Below are positions 41,091-50,420 of a stretch of 64,000 bases of DNA, in pieces (positions within the stretch are counted from its first letter, which is position 1; each line of letters opens with the position of its first letter). Origin of the DNA: Pontivivens insulae (GTDB lineage: Bacteria; Pseudomonadota; Alphaproteobacteria; Rhodobacterales; Rhodobacteraceae); NCBI RefSeq assembly GCF_900302495.1, contig NZ_OMKW01000001.1:992001-1056000 (forward strand). Direction: 5' to 3'. The notes under the pieces were generated by a model. It was not told the origin of the DNA. It made no database searches and worked only from the letters and a program-made list of their open reading frames with translations. A program made the translations under genes and the position numbers.

Positions 41091-43538
41091 TCATTGGGAG
41101 GTTTCCAATACCTGATCTGTTCGCGGTCGCGAACTCTCTGGATCATAGGCCGGGGCGCCCAGCACCTTCGCGGTACGGGGTTCCCCGTGAATGATCACCT
41201 CAAGTCGTGTTCCAGGAGCTGCGGCATGCGGCTTTACATAGGCGAAGGCGAGGATCTTGCCGACAGTCGGACCATACGCGACTGAGGCGGTCGAACCCAC
41301 GACCCCTTCGCCGAGCATCACCGCCTCACCGCCATGCCCGTCGGCTTTGCCGTCTGGTTCGATCTCAAGATATGCGCAGATCCAAGGCAGGTCCTCGTTC
41401 AGCGTCTGTGCCTTTCCCAGATATTCTTTGTCCTGCCGGGCAAATCTGAGGACATCGGCCTCCGCCAACGTGACCTCGTTGGTCAGTTCGCCTGCGCCCT
41501 TGAACGCCTTTTCCATGCGCATGGCATTCATCGCAAAGCTTCCATAGTCGGTGAGCCCGTGTGGAATGCCCGCTTTCGTCAGTGCGGAGTAGACATCGAC
41601 ACATGCGGCGTTTGGCATGTGAAGCTCCCAGCCGAGCTCGCCCGCATAGGACATGCGAAGAGCCAACACCTCATGACCTGCTACCGAGATTGTCTGGGCG
41701 CTGAGCCACCGGAAACGAGCATTGTCGAGCGGCGCATCTGTACATGCGGCCAAAACGTCCCTCGCACGTGGTCCATTCAGAGACAGCGCAGACCATTGAT
41801 CCGACAGTGCGGTGATCGTCACCTGTTCGTCATTCTTATTCTGTGTCAGATGATCCAGCATGCGCTGTTCAAAAAAGGCGGCACAAACGAGGTAGAAGCG
41901 ATCTTCTGCCAGCCTGACAATGGTTGTTTCCAACTCGATCCGTCCCCGCCGGTTCAGCTTATGGGTAAGCGTGATCGATCCGGGCTTTTGCGGCATGCGA
42001 TTGGCCGTAAGCCTGTCAAGCAAAGCAAATGCTCCGGCGCCTTCCACGAGTACTTTGGTGAACGCAGTGACATCCATCAGGCCGACTGTTTCGCGAACTG
42101 CTCTCACCTCGGCGTTGACCATCTCGTCAACAACGGTGCGGTTGAAGCTGTAGTGGTCGCGCTGCTCAATGCCTTTGGCAAAAAAACGGGGACGCTCAAA
42201 GCCAAAGACTTCTTCATGAACGGCACCTTTTTCCTTGAGAATTTCGTGCAGTGGCGATGGCTTGACGGGGCGGCCTGCCAGACGGTTCAGATGAGGAAAG
42301 GGAATTTCATGACGCAGGCAGTAGTCTTCTTCCGCCTTGGTCACTTGCCACTGCTTTGTCGCGTATGATCCGAAACGACGGGGATCATAGTCGCGCATCG
42401 AGATATCGGCCGCACCATGTACCATCCAACGTGCCAATTCCCGCGTCAGACCGGGCCCCCAGCCAATGCCGATCTGCGTTCCGCAGCAGCACCAATAGTT
42501 CCGAACGCCCGGCGCAGGGCCGATCAGCGGATTTCCGTCCGGTGGGTGAGAGATCGCGCCGTGAACCTCTCGCTGGATACCGAGATCAGCGAAGATTGGC
42601 ATACGGTTCAGGCTCTCCTCCAGATAGGGCATGACACGGTCGTAATCCGCATCGAAGAGCCAGTTCTCATAGTCCCAGGGACAATGGTCGTGCCAGACGG
42701 AGTTCGGATTCTCTTTTTCGTAGATCCCGATCAGTCCTCTCTGCTGCTCCATCCTGATATAGCCTGAGACTTTCTTGTCATCGCGGATCACGGGGAGTTC
42801 GTGATCCAACCCACCGAATTCCGGGACAGGTTCGGTGACAAAATAGTGGTGGGTCATCGACGTCATCGGCAGCTGCAGGCCAGACCACTCGCCCATCTGG
42901 CGTGCATATGTTCCGCCGGCATTCACGACATGCTCACAGGTGATTGTGCCGCGCTCTGTCTCTACAATCCACTCTCCGTTAGCGGCCTGAGTGATGTTGG
43001 TGGCCCTGCAATGGCGAATGATCTGAACGCCTTTTTGTCGGGCGCCTGCGGCCATTGCCATGGTGACATTTGTCGGATCGACATGACCGTCATCGGGGGT
43101 GTGAAGTGCACCCTGCACGCCTTCCAGATTATAGTACGGGTGCAGCTTTGCGACGTCCTCTGGACCGACGAGCTCGATGTTGAAACCCAGGGATCGCCCG
43201 ACGGACAGGGTGTGGCGAAGCCAATCCATCTCATCCGATGTGTAGGCCAGACGGAACGACCCGCATCCGTGCCATGTCACGGGCTGACCGGTCTCCGCCT
43301 CAAGCTGATGAGAGTAGAGGCCGATATTGTAATCTACGCATTTGCCAAGGCCGAAGCTGGAGGTTGAGTGCGTGATCTGTCCCGCTGCATGCCAAGTGCT
43401 GCCGCTGGTCAGTTCGGCCTTTTCCAGAAGGACCGTGTCTGCGCCCCAACCTTCATGCCCAAGGTGATAGGCAAGCCCCACACCCATCACGCCGCCGCCG
43501 ACGATAACGACACGCTTGTGCGTTGGAAATTCAGGCAT
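41091..43538 (-). CDS. dimethylglycine/sarcosine dehydrogenase-like flavoprotein with GcvT domain
   Basis: An 815-residue fusion. Residues 8-375: DAO-type FAD domain with VVIVGGGVMGVG and LTSGSTWHAAG, where the His is the covalent FAD site of dimethylglycine dehydrogenases. About 375-430: FAO_M linker. About 435-800: GcvT folate-binding and C-terminal barrel, which takes up the formaldehyde as methylene-THF. It oxidatively N-demethylates a tertiary or secondary N-methyl amine. Divergent from the RpiR gene (66 bases), facing the Rieske oxygenase; together they form a demethylation route. Confidence 0.92.
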   Translation of the reverse strand: MPEFPTHKRVVIVGGGVMGVGLAYHLGHEGWGADTVLLEKAELTSGSTWHAAGQITHSTSSFGLGKCVDYNIGLYSHQLEAETGQPVTWHGCGSFRLAYTSDEMDWLRHTLSVGRSLGFNIELVGPEDVAKLHPYYNLEGVQGALHTPDDGHVDPTNVTMAMAAGARQKGVQIIRHCRATNITQAANGEWIVETERGTITCEHVVNAGGTYARQMGEWSGLQLPMTSMTHHYFVTEPVPEFGGLDHELPVIRDDKKVSGYIRMEQQRGLIGIYEKENPNSVWHDHCPWDYENWLFDADYDRVMPYLEESLNRMPIFADLGIQREVHGAISHPPDGNPLIGPAPGVRNYWCCCGTQIGIGWGPGLTRELARWMVHGAADISMRDYDPRRFGSYATKQWQVTKAEEDYCLRHEIPFPHLNRLAGRPVKPSPLHEILKEKGAVHEEVFGFERPRFFAKGIEQRDHYSFNRTVVDEMVNAEVRAVRETVGLMDVTAFTKVLVEGAGAFALLDRLTANRMPQKPGSITLTHKLNRRGRIELETTIVRLAEDRFYLVCAAFFEQRMLDHLTQNKNDEQVTITALSDQWSALSLNGPRARDVLAACTDAPLDNARFRWLSAQTISVAGHEVLALRMSYAGELGWELHMPNAACVDVYSALTKAGIPHGLTDYGSFAMNAMRMEKAFKGAGELTNEVTLAEADVLRFARQDKEYLGKAQTLNEDLPWICAYLEIEPDGKADGHGGEAVMLGEGVVGSTASVAYGPTVGKILAFAYVKPHAAAPGTRLEVIIHGEPRTAKVLGAPAYDPESSRPRTDQVLETSQ

Positions 43539-43604
43539 CGCTCGGGTCCTTCGAGTCGCTTTTTCTCTCGACAGGCTAAGCGGACAGATTTACCATCGTC
43601 AATC

Positions 43605-44486
43605 ATGAATGGGACAAATGTATCAAAGGCGATTTTGGAGCGGCTGGCCGCAGAGCTTTCCGAGCTGACGCCAGAGGCGCGCAAGGCTGCGACTTACGTC
43701 TTGGAAAACCCACGCGATGTGGGTGTCTCTACGGTGCGTGAAATTGCCGAAGCCGCGAACGTCAAGCCCAACACCGTGGTTCGCATGGCGCGTCAGGTGG
43801 GTTTCGAAGGGTATGAGGATTTTCGGACGCCATTTCGCGAGGCGATCCGGAAGGGGGCGGCTGATTTTCCTGACCGCGCGCGCTGGCTACAGGACATTCG
43901 CAAGTCTGGTGATATGGGCGCACTGCTGGCCGATATGGTGCAGGAGACATTGCGAAACGTGGAGGACACGTTCGCTGCTGTCAGCGCCGATCAACTGGAG
44001 GCGGCTGCGAACGCAATCTGGAATTCGCGCAATGTCTACGTCCTTGGCGTTGGGATCAACAACTCGAACGCCCGGAACTTTACCTACCTTGCAACGACGG
44101 GGATGGTGCAGATCCATGCGATACCGCGGCCCGGCTCCACACCCGTTGACGATCTTGCCTGGGCCGATGAGCGCGACGTCTTGATTGCAATCACCTGCAA
44201 GCCGTACCGGGTGGAGGTCGTTGAGGCCGTCTCCATCGCTAAGGAACAGGGTATGACTGTCGTCGCGCTTTCAGACAGTCCTGCCAGCCCAATCCTGCGG
44301 GATGCCGACCACGGCTTCACCGTCTCGGTGGAAACCCCGCAATTCTTCCCGTCCTCGGTCAGTATCATCGCGCTGCTTGAAACGCTTCTGTCATTCGTGG
44401 TCGCCGTCGCAAGCGATGAGATTCCCCAGCGCGTCGCCACGTTCCACAAGCGTCGCCATCAGCTTGGCCTGTATCACGAGGAATAG
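43605..44486 (+). CDS. MurR/RpiR family transcriptional regulator
   Basis: A 293-residue regulator with an RpiR-type HTH (residues 5-80, TVREIAEAANVKPNTVVRMARQVGF) and a SIS sugar-isomerase-fold effector domain (about 130-265, VYVLGVGINNSNARNF). Binds a phosphorylated or amino-acid-like ligand. The ATG at 43605 lies in the divergent region with the demethylase; the Rieske gene begins 2 bases after its stop. It probably controls the whole catabolic cluster in both directions. Confidence 0.9.
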   Translation: MNGTNVSKAILERLAAELSELTPEARKAATYVLENPRDVGVSTVREIAEAANVKPNTVVRMARQVGFEGYEDFRTPFREAIRKGAADFPDRARWLQDIRKSGDMGALLADMVQETLRNVEDTFAAVSADQLEAAANAIWNSRNVYVLGVGINNSNARNFTYLATTGMVQIHAIPRPGSTPVDDLAWADERDVLIAITCKPYRVEVVEAVSIAKEQGMTVVALSDSPASPILRDADHGFTVSVETPQFFPSSVSIIALLETLLSFVVAVASDEIPQRVATFHKRRHQLGLYHEE

Positions 44487-44488
44487 AG

Positions 44489-45568
44489 ATGCCCGAACCG
44501 ATCCGCAGTCTCGACGCCCGGTACTACACCGATCCGCAGGTCTTTGAGGTAGAGAAGCGCGGTGTGCTGGCAAAGACGTGGCAGTTTGGATGCCACCTGT
44601 CTGAACTGGCCGAGATCGGGGCCTATACGACGTTTGAGATCGCTGGCGAGAGCCTGTTTGCCATCCGCGGCCGCGATGACAAAGTGCGCGTCTTCTACAA
44701 TGTCTGCCAACATCGCGCCCACCAACTGGTACAAGGGGCGGGGACGACGCGCGTCGTCGTATGCCCCTATCATGCCTGGACCTATGAGTTGACCGGACAA
44801 TTGCGGGCCGGGCCGAACATCCATTCGGTCGAAGGCTTTGATCGTTCAACGATCTGCCTGACCGAGGTGCGGTCAGAGCCATTCGTCGGCTTCCTCTTCG
44901 TGAATCTCGACGCGGACGCAAAGCCGATGGACCATTGGTTTCCGCAGGCGCGCCAGCAGCTTGAGGCATGGGTTCCAAACTGGGCGGACCTGCGCCCTTT
45001 GGAATGGGTCGACATCCCAGAGAGATGCAACTGGAAGGTCTCCGTCGAGAATTACTCCGAGTGTTACCACTGCTCGCTATGTCATCCGACATTTGCCAGC
45101 GGCGTAATCAGACCGGAGACATATGACGTTCAGCCTCAGGGGTACTGTCTGCGGCACACAACCGAGTGTCAGAGCCTTGATGCAATGACATATGACATCA
45201 ACTCAGGCTTTGATCACTTTGATGAGTATTCCAGCTGGTTTTTGTGGCCGATGTTTTCCTTCCAAGTCTATCCCGGCAATGTCCTGAACACATATCATTG
45301 GCGGGCGCTGGATGCGTCTCACGTTGTGGTCTGGCGCGGATGGTACACGGTCGACGGTGTGGATGATGAGAAGGTTCGGCGGCTGGCCGCACAGGACCGC
45401 TCAACCACCGTCGAAGAAGACATTCACCTCGTTGAAAGCGTGCAGCGTGGACTTGGATCGAGGGGTTATAGGCCCGGACCACTTGTCATCGACCCTAAAG
45501 GCGGTGTGAATTCGGAGCATCCCGTGATGCATCTGCAGCGCTGGATGCGCGAAGGCGTTGATGCATAG
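44489..45568 (+). CDS. Rieske-type oxygenase alpha subunit, quaternary-amine demethylase-like
   Basis: A 359-residue ring-hydroxylating-type oxygenase. Rieske ligands Cys73-x-His75 and Cys92-x2-His95 (CQHRAHQL, CPYHAWTY). The mononuclear iron region is NYSECYHCSLCHPTF with His194 and His199, close to carnitine monooxygenase and stachydrine/glycine-betaine demethylases. Begins 2 bases after the RpiR gene. No reductase gene is adjacent. It likely removes the first N-methyl group from a betaine, producing the substrate for the divergent FAD/GcvT enzyme. Substrate inferred. Confidence 0.87.
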   Translation: MPEPIRSLDARYYTDPQVFEVEKRGVLAKTWQFGCHLSELAEIGAYTTFEIAGESLFAIRGRDDKVRVFYNVCQHRAHQLVQGAGTTRVVVCPYHAWTYELTGQLRAGPNIHSVEGFDRSTICLTEVRSEPFVGFLFVNLDADAKPMDHWFPQARQQLEAWVPNWADLRPLEWVDIPERCNWKVSVENYSECYHCSLCHPTFASGVIRPETYDVQPQGYCLRHTTECQSLDAMTYDINSGFDHFDEYSSWFLWPMFSFQVYPGNVLNTYHWRALDASHVVVWRGWYTVDGVDDEKVRRLAAQDRSTTVEEDIHLVESVQRGLGSRGYRPGPLVIDPKGGVNSEHPVMHLQRWMREGVDA

Positions 45569-45622
45569 ATTTGGCGCACGACACGCCCGCAAAATTCCCA
45601 CAGGAAAAGAAGGAAAACAGTC

Positions 45623-46003
45623 ATGAGCGCTTTTGATGAGGATCTGTTCCTGAGGGGTCTTGAACAACGCAAGGCGACGCTGGGCGCTGAATATGTTGAG
45701 AAGAACCTAGCCGCAGCGGATGATTTCACCCGACCGTTTCAGGAGGCGATGACAGCTTGGTGCTGGGGCTTTGGTTGGGGCGATGATGTGATCGATGCCA
45801 AGACCCGGTCAATGATGAACCTCTCGATGATCGGTGCGTTGGGCAAAATGCATGAGTGGGAAATTCACTGCCGTGGTGCGGTCAGCAACGGCGTCTCGAA
45901 AGAGGAGATCCGCGCGATCATCCACGTGATTGGTATTTACTGTGGTGTGCCGCAAGCTTTGGAGTGTTTTCGCGTCGCCAAAAAGGTGCTTGAGGAGAGT
46001 TGA
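45623..46003 (+). CDS. carboxymuconolactone decarboxylase family protein
   Basis: A 126-residue all-helical CMD/AhpD-fold protein. Seen: PFQEAMTAWCWGFGWGDDVIDAKTRSMMNLSMIGALG, read in blocks, and HCRGAVSNGVSKEEIRAIIHVIGIYCGVPQA. The AhpD CxxC is absent, so a true gamma-carboxymuconolactone decarboxylase-type chemistry or lactone/beta-keto acid step is more likely than peroxidase. Downstream of the Rieske gene by 54 bases, RBS GGAAAAG. Role in betaine breakdown unknown. Confidence 0.82.
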   Translation: MSAFDEDLFLRGLEQRKATLGAEYVEKNLAAADDFTRPFQEAMTAWCWGFGWGDDVIDAKTRSMMNLSMIGALGKMHEWEIHCRGAVSNGVSKEEIRAIIHVIGIYCGVPQALECFRVAKKVLEES

Positions 46004-46063
46004 CCGACCGGATCGTTATTTAGCGCGCTTCGCGTGGAGCATTTGTCCATGATGAGGACAACA

Positions 46064-46960
46064 CTAATCCCGGGCGGTCTTGAACTCCCCAATCAAAACC
46101 GCCTCGTGGAACGATTGCTCGGCTGCGGTGATCATCTTGCCTTTCGGAGTGTCCTTGCGGCTTGCCAAGCCAAGATGACGCACTGGGCTGGTCTGACCTA
46201 ACGGGATTGTTTTGAGCCGATGGAGCGAGGCTTCGCGGATGCAACGCTGTGGGACAATAGAGATGCCCAGCCCCGCGGCGACCATGCTGGAAATAGCCTC
46301 CAACCCTTCCAGCTCCATTACGTCATTGACGGCAATGTCCTCGCGCTGAAGCCAGGCCTCCACCTGACGCCCGACGACGGCATCGCGATTGAACCTGATA
46401 AAGGGTTGGGTTCGCAGAAGGACCGTTGGGTTTTCGTTGGGCGCTTTTTCCGAGGCAATCAGAACCAAAGTCTCGCTCGCCACTTTCGCAAACTGCAGTG
46501 TCGGAGGGATGATCTCAGGGCGGGAAATGATAGCGGCGTGGATTTGGTCACGATCCAGTTGCAACAGCAAGCGGTTGGTGAGGCCGGGCACAACCCGTAC
46601 TTTGATATCCGGTTGCCTGATTTTCAGCTCCGACAACGCAAGGGGGACGAGCCCGGTCAGCGTTGTCGGTACTGCGCCTAGGATCAATTCGCCTGATAGC
46701 TGCAGCTTTGCGCCGACCTTGTCCGGCAGGCTGTCATAGGCCGATAGAACAGATTGTGCCTCGCCGACGAGCGCCAGCCCGGTCTGAGTAAGGCGCGGTG
46801 TCCGGGAAGATCGGTCGAACAGGTCCAGACCCCATGTTTCTTCGAGCAGACGCATTTGCTGACTGACTGCAGCGGGCGTGAGATGGGCAGCGTCAGCAGC
46901 CGCACGAAAACTTCCATGACGGTGGATAAAGACCAGAGTGCGTAATGCACGAATGCTCAA
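46064..46960 (-). CDS. LysR family transcriptional regulator
   Basis: A 298-residue LysR-type regulator: HTH residues 3-60 (LVFIHRHGSFRAAADAAHLTPAAVSQQM), effector domain from 88 (SGELILGAVPTTLTG). Divergent from the TauD-like dioxygenase with 121 bases between, the usual LysR-target geometry. Ends 60 bases from the CMD gene, convergent with it. It probably regulates the dioxygenase. Confidence 0.9.
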   Translation of the reverse strand: MSIRALRTLVFIHRHGSFRAAADAAHLTPAAVSQQMRLLEETWGLDLFDRSSRTPRLTQTGLALVGEAQSVLSAYDSLPDKVGAKLQLSGELILGAVPTTLTGLVPLALSELKIRQPDIKVRVVPGLTNRLLLQLDRDQIHAAIISRPEIIPPTLQFAKVASETLVLIASEKAPNENPTVLLRTQPFIRFNRDAVVGRQVEAWLQREDIAVNDVMELEGLEAISSMVAAGLGISIVPQRCIREASLHRLKTIPLGQTSPVRHLGLASRKDTPKGKMITAAEQSFHEAVLIGEFKTARD

Positions 46961-47081
46961 ATGGGATGACCTTTGTTAAAATTGCCTAAATCAAAGGTTC
47001 ATATTTTTTCGTTTTTATCAAATCCATTTTGCCTTTACCCACGACCTCACCCGCCTGCAGTTGCAATTCTAAGAGGCCGCT

Positions 47082-47930
47082 ATGGTTGCTCCGCTCACCA
47101 ACGACTACAAATTGATTGAGGCAAAGCCTTTCGCGCCCAATTTGGGGGCAGAAATCTATGGCGTTGATCTCAGCGAGCCGGTGCCCGACGCACAATTTGC
47201 TGAGATCCGCGACGCGTTTCACAAGTATCAGGTACTGTTCTTCAAGGCGCAAAAGGAGATCCCACCAGAGCAGCACATCGCGTTTGGAAAACGGTTCGGA
47301 CCTCTGCACGCCCATCCGGCCGCGCCAACCATGGCAGGCTATCCTGAGATCTTCGAGATCCATGCGACAAAGGACTCGAAGGTTGCTAATGGCGAGTTTT
47401 GGCACTCGGACGTTTCGTGTGATGAGACCCCACCGCTTGGAACAATGCTTCAAATTCACATCCTGCCCAGTTGCGGCGGGGACACCATGTTCAGCGATAT
47501 GTATGCCGCCTATGAGGATCTTTCCGATCCAATCAAAACCATGCTGGGCGGGCTTTCCGCGCTCCATAGCTCAGAGCACATTTACAAGGGGCGCTACTCC
47601 GACCGGGGACGCAATGATGCGGATATCGAGTGTCCGCAGGCGGTCCATCCGATTGTGCGCACGCATGCCGAGACGGGCCGGAAGTCCCTATTCGTCAATC
47701 GGACATTCACCACCAAGATCCTCGGTCTTTCCGACAGTGAGAGCGATGCAATTCTCAATATGCTGTTTGAGCATGCGGAGCACATCAACTATCAAATCCG
47801 CTTCCGCTGGAGCCTCAATGACATGGCGTTCTGGGACAATCGCTGCTGTATGCACCGGGCGATCTGGGACTATTGGCCCGAAGAGCGGAAAGGCCGCCGC
47901 GTGACTGTCAAAGGAGAGCGGCCCGTCTAG
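47082..47930 (+). CDS. TauD/TfdA family 2-oxoglutarate dioxygenase
   Basis: A 282-residue Fe(II)/2-oxoglutarate dioxygenase. Iron triad His108-x-Asp110 (FWHSDVSCDETPP) and His258 (CMHRAIWDY), with the 2-OG-binding Arg following in the family end (KGRRVTVKG). It resembles TauD and alkylsulfatase-type enzymes. Sits between a LysR regulator and the LacI gene, apart from both large clusters. Possible substrates are taurine-like sulfonates or hydroxylated betaines. ATG 47082 has a weak ribosome site; alternatives are not better. Confidence 0.86.
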   Translation: MVAPLTNDYKLIEAKPFAPNLGAEIYGVDLSEPVPDAQFAEIRDAFHKYQVLFFKAQKEIPPEQHIAFGKRFGPLHAHPAAPTMAGYPEIFEIHATKDSKVANGEFWHSDVSCDETPPLGTMLQIHILPSCGGDTMFSDMYAAYEDLSDPIKTMLGGLSALHSSEHIYKGRYSDRGRNDADIECPQAVHPIVRTHAETGRKSLFVNRTFTTKILGLSDSESDAILNMLFEHAEHINYQIRFRWSLNDMAFWDNRCCMHRAIWDYWPEERKGRRVTVKGERPV

Positions 47931-47943
47931 CGAGCAAGCGCGC

Positions 47944-48954
47944 CTAGCAGCTTTCGCGGGACACCAACGACACGGGTAAGGTCACGAGCTTTGGTTGATC
48001 TTCGACGCTCGGTGATAGCCGGTCGGTCAGAAGGCGCGCTGCGGCGATGCCGATCTCGTAGCGATCTTGTCGGATTGTTGTGAGTGGCGGGATAAAATGT
48101 GCCGCAAGCTCGATATCATCGAACCCGATCACCGCAACATCCTTGGGAACGGAGAAGCCGCGCTTCGTCAGTTCCGAGATTAGGCCGAAAGCGATGATAT
48201 CCGATGCGCAGAACAGTGCTGTTGGTCGCTCTTCCATGCCCAGCCATGCCCGTGCGGCCGCAACGCCTGCTTCGAGCGAGAAGTCACCGGGTATGATCCA
48301 GTAGTCTGGCGCAGTCAGCCCCAGGCGGCTCAGTTCAGCGATCACACCGTCGCGTCGCGCGTGGGTCAGCACGTTATCAGCCGGTCCCATGACGTGCCCG
48401 ATCGCCCGGTGGCCGAGTTCATGGAAATGACGAACCGCCATTGCCGCCCCTTCGAAATTTTCGGTGCGCACGCAGGGGAATGCCTGATCCTCGGTCCATT
48501 CACAGGCATAGATGATCCGCTCGCCATGCGGAGAGTTGGAAAGGGTCTTGAGAGTTTCCTCACCAAGGGCCCCATCAAGATTGATCAGACCATCGACGCG
48601 ACCGTCATCGAAGTAATCAATCAGACGCTCCCCATTGTTTTTCATCTGGCGCGTACCGGCGACAAGCATGGAAATCCCGCGCGTGGATAGGTGCTGGGCG
48701 ATCCCCTCCAGGATGCCGGAGAAGAACGGATTGGCCAGATCAGGCAGCAGGACAAGGACCGAATCAGCACGTCTGGTGCGCAGGTTTCGGGCGGTTCGAT
48801 TGACCCGATATCCGGTCTGTTGAACGGCATGTGCAACGCGCGCTCGCGTCGCCTCGGAGACCTTCATCGGGTGGGAAAGCGCGCGCGAGACAGTCGCTGT
48901 GGAGACGCCAGCAGCCCTCGCAACATCCTGAGCCGTCGCAACTTTTTCTGACAT
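47944..48954 (-). CDS. LacI family transcriptional regulator
   Basis: A 336-residue LacI/PurR-type repressor. HTH residues 6-30 (TAQDVARAAGVSTATVSRALSH), hinge helix, then periplasmic-binding-type ligand domain (VLVLLPDLANPFFSGI; IGFDDIELAAHFIPPLTTIRQD). Convergent with the TauD gene 13 bases away and divergent from the sugar ABC operon, whose promoter carries two matching palindromes. It likely represses that operon until its sugar is present. Confidence 0.94.
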   Translation of the reverse strand: MSEKVATAQDVARAAGVSTATVSRALSHPMKVSEATRARVAHAVQQTGYRVNRTARNLRTRRADSVLVLLPDLANPFFSGILEGIAQHLSTRGISMLVAGTRQMKNNGERLIDYFDDGRVDGLINLDGALGEETLKTLSNSPHGERIIYACEWTEDQAFPCVRTENFEGAAMAVRHFHELGHRAIGHVMGPADNVLTHARRDGVIAELSRLGLTAPDYWIIPGDFSLEAGVAAARAWLGMEERPTALFCASDIIAFGLISELTKRGFSVPKDVAVIGFDDIELAAHFIPPLTTIRQDRYEIGIAAARLLTDRLSPSVEDQPKLVTLPVSLVSRESC

Positions 48955-48979
48955 CAGTGCCTCCGTCGATCAACGTTAG

Positions 48980-48993
48980 TGTAATCGATTGCA
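48980..48993. promoter_or_regulatory. LacI-type operator O1
   Basis: TGTAATCGATTGCA, a near-palindrome centred on CG, 25 bases before the LacI start codon and just upstream of the sugar-operon -35 box. Identical to the second site at 49032; centres 52 bases apart, close to five helical turns, suitable for looping or dual repression. Confidence 0.75.
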
Positions 48994-49000
48994 AATTTTA

Positions 49001-49029
49001 TTGACAAGCCACATCGGCATCAGAATGAT
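49001..49029 (+). promoter_or_regulatory. sigma70-type promoter of the sugar ABC operon
   Basis: TTGACA (49001-49006), 17-base spacer, AATGAT (49024-49029). The consensus -35 is perfect. It is flanked on both sides by identical operators, so the bound repressor would block it. Confidence 0.65.
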
Positions 49030-49031
49030 CA

Positions 49032-49045
49032 TGTAATCGATTGCA
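49032..49045. promoter_or_regulatory. LacI-type operator O2
   Basis: TGTAATCGATTGCA, same 14-mer as O1, starting 2 bases after the -10 hexamer and so covering the expected transcription start. 57 bases before the substrate-binding protein ATG. Confidence 0.75.
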
Positions 49046-49101
49046 CAAACATAAGGTGCAGCGAGGAACAAAAATTGGAACACCGTTTCCGGGAGGAATT
49101 T

Positions 49102-50334
49102 ATGAACACTGTCTGGAAGTCCCTACTCACAGGGACAGCCTTGGTTGCAGCCGCGTCCACGCAGGCTGCGGAGTTGGAAGTCACGCATTGGTGGACGTCT
49201 GGTGGCGAAGCTGCGGCAGTTGCTGAGTTCGCTGACGCGTTCAATGGGCAGACGGAGCACACATGGGTCGACGGCGCTATCGCCGGATCCGGCGGAACTG
49301 CACGCCCGATCATCATCAGCCGTATCATCGGCGGTGACCCGATGGGGGCAACCCAGCTGAACCATGGCCGTCAGGCAGAAGAACTTATCGAAGCGGGTTT
49401 GTTGACCGATCTGACCGACGTTGCCGAAGCGCAGAACTGGCGTGAGGTCATCAATCCGCCATCGCTTCTGGACGCTTGCACCTATGAAGGCCGCATCTAT
49501 TGCGCGCCGGTGAACATCCACTCCGCCCAATGGATCTGGCTGTCCCATGGTGCGTTCGACGCCGCAGGTCTTGAGGTTCCGTCGGATTGGAATGAATTTG
49601 TGGCCGCAGCACCCACACTGATGGAAAACGGCATTGTGCCGTTGGCAATGGGTCAGCAGGGTTGGCAGCAAAACCTTGCATTCGGCACGATCACAATCGC
49701 CGTGGCAGGCATTGATGCTTGGCGCGAGGTCTCAGTGAACCGCAATGCCGAGGTCGCGGCTGGTCCTGAGTATACCGCAGTTTTCGAAGCCGTCGCGGAT
49801 GCACGCGAATTGGCGCGAGACAGCAACGTTCAGGATTGGAACCTTGCCACCAACATGGTCATCACCGGACAGGCTGGTGCCCAGATCATGGGCGACTGGG
49901 CGCAGGGTGAGTTCCAGATTGCCGGACAGGTTGCGGGCGAAGACTATACTTGCCTGCCCGGCCTTGGCCTGAACGAGATCATCGATACAGGGGGCGATGC
50001 CTTCTATTTCCCAGTTGTTGAGGATGCGGAAGTACAGGCAGCACAGCTGGAGCTGGCCGAGCTTCTCGTCTCTCCGGAAGTCCAGGTTTCGTTTAACCTT
50101 GCCAAAGGATCTCTCCCGGTCCGTGGCGATATTGACCTGAGCACTGCGAATGACTGCATGCAGAAGGGTCTTGAGATCCTTGCAGCAGGCAATGTTCTAC
50201 CGTCGGGTGATATGAACCTGAGCGCCGATACGCAGACGCAGATCGAAGATCTGATGGCTGAGTTCTGGTCCTCGGATCTGCCCGCGGCAGAAGCGCAAGC
50301 GCGCTATGTCGATATCATCGCAAGCGCTGACTAA
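49102..50334 (+). CDS. carbohydrate ABC transporter substrate-binding protein
   Basis: A 410-residue extracellular sugar-binding protein (SBP_bac_1, CUT1 type). Signal peptide 1-22 (VAAASTQAAE), then ELEVTHWWTSGGEAAAVAEF and the central GDWAQGEF ligand region. First gene of the LacI-controlled operon; strong RBS GGGAGGAA. A hairpin follows it, a common device for higher SBP expression. The sugar is unknown; the downstream oxidoreductases suggest a glucoside or keto-sugar. Confidence 0.92.
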   Translation: MNTVWKSLLTGTALVAAASTQAAELEVTHWWTSGGEAAAVAEFADAFNGQTEHTWVDGAIAGSGGTARPIIISRIIGGDPMGATQLNHGRQAEELIEAGLLTDLTDVAEAQNWREVINPPSLLDACTYEGRIYCAPVNIHSAQWIWLSHGAFDAAGLEVPSDWNEFVAAAPTLMENGIVPLAMGQQGWQQNLAFGTITIAVAGIDAWREVSVNRNAEVAAGPEYTAVFEAVADARELARDSNVQDWNLATNMVITGQAGAQIMGDWAQGEFQIAGQVAGEDYTCLPGLGLNEIIDTGGDAFYFPVVEDAEVQAAQLELAELLVSPEVQVSFNLAKGSLPVRGDIDLSTANDCMQKGLEILAAGNVLPSGDMNLSADTQTQIEDLMAEFWSSDLPAAEAQARYVDIIASAD

Positions 50335-50352
50335 GCGTTTGGGCAAGGTACG

Positions 50353-50380
50353 TGTCCCGGCAGTGATGGCTGCCGGGACA
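50353..50380 (+). terminator. hairpin between binding-protein and permease genes
   Basis: TGTCCCGGCAG and CTGCCGGGACA form an exact 11-bp stem with a 6-base loop, 19 bases after the SBP stop. No T run, so more likely 3'-end protection of the SBP message than full termination. Confidence 0.6.
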
Positions 50381-50420
50381 TACCGAAACGGGCGGAGACA
50401 CGCCCGGCGGGGAGCATCAC

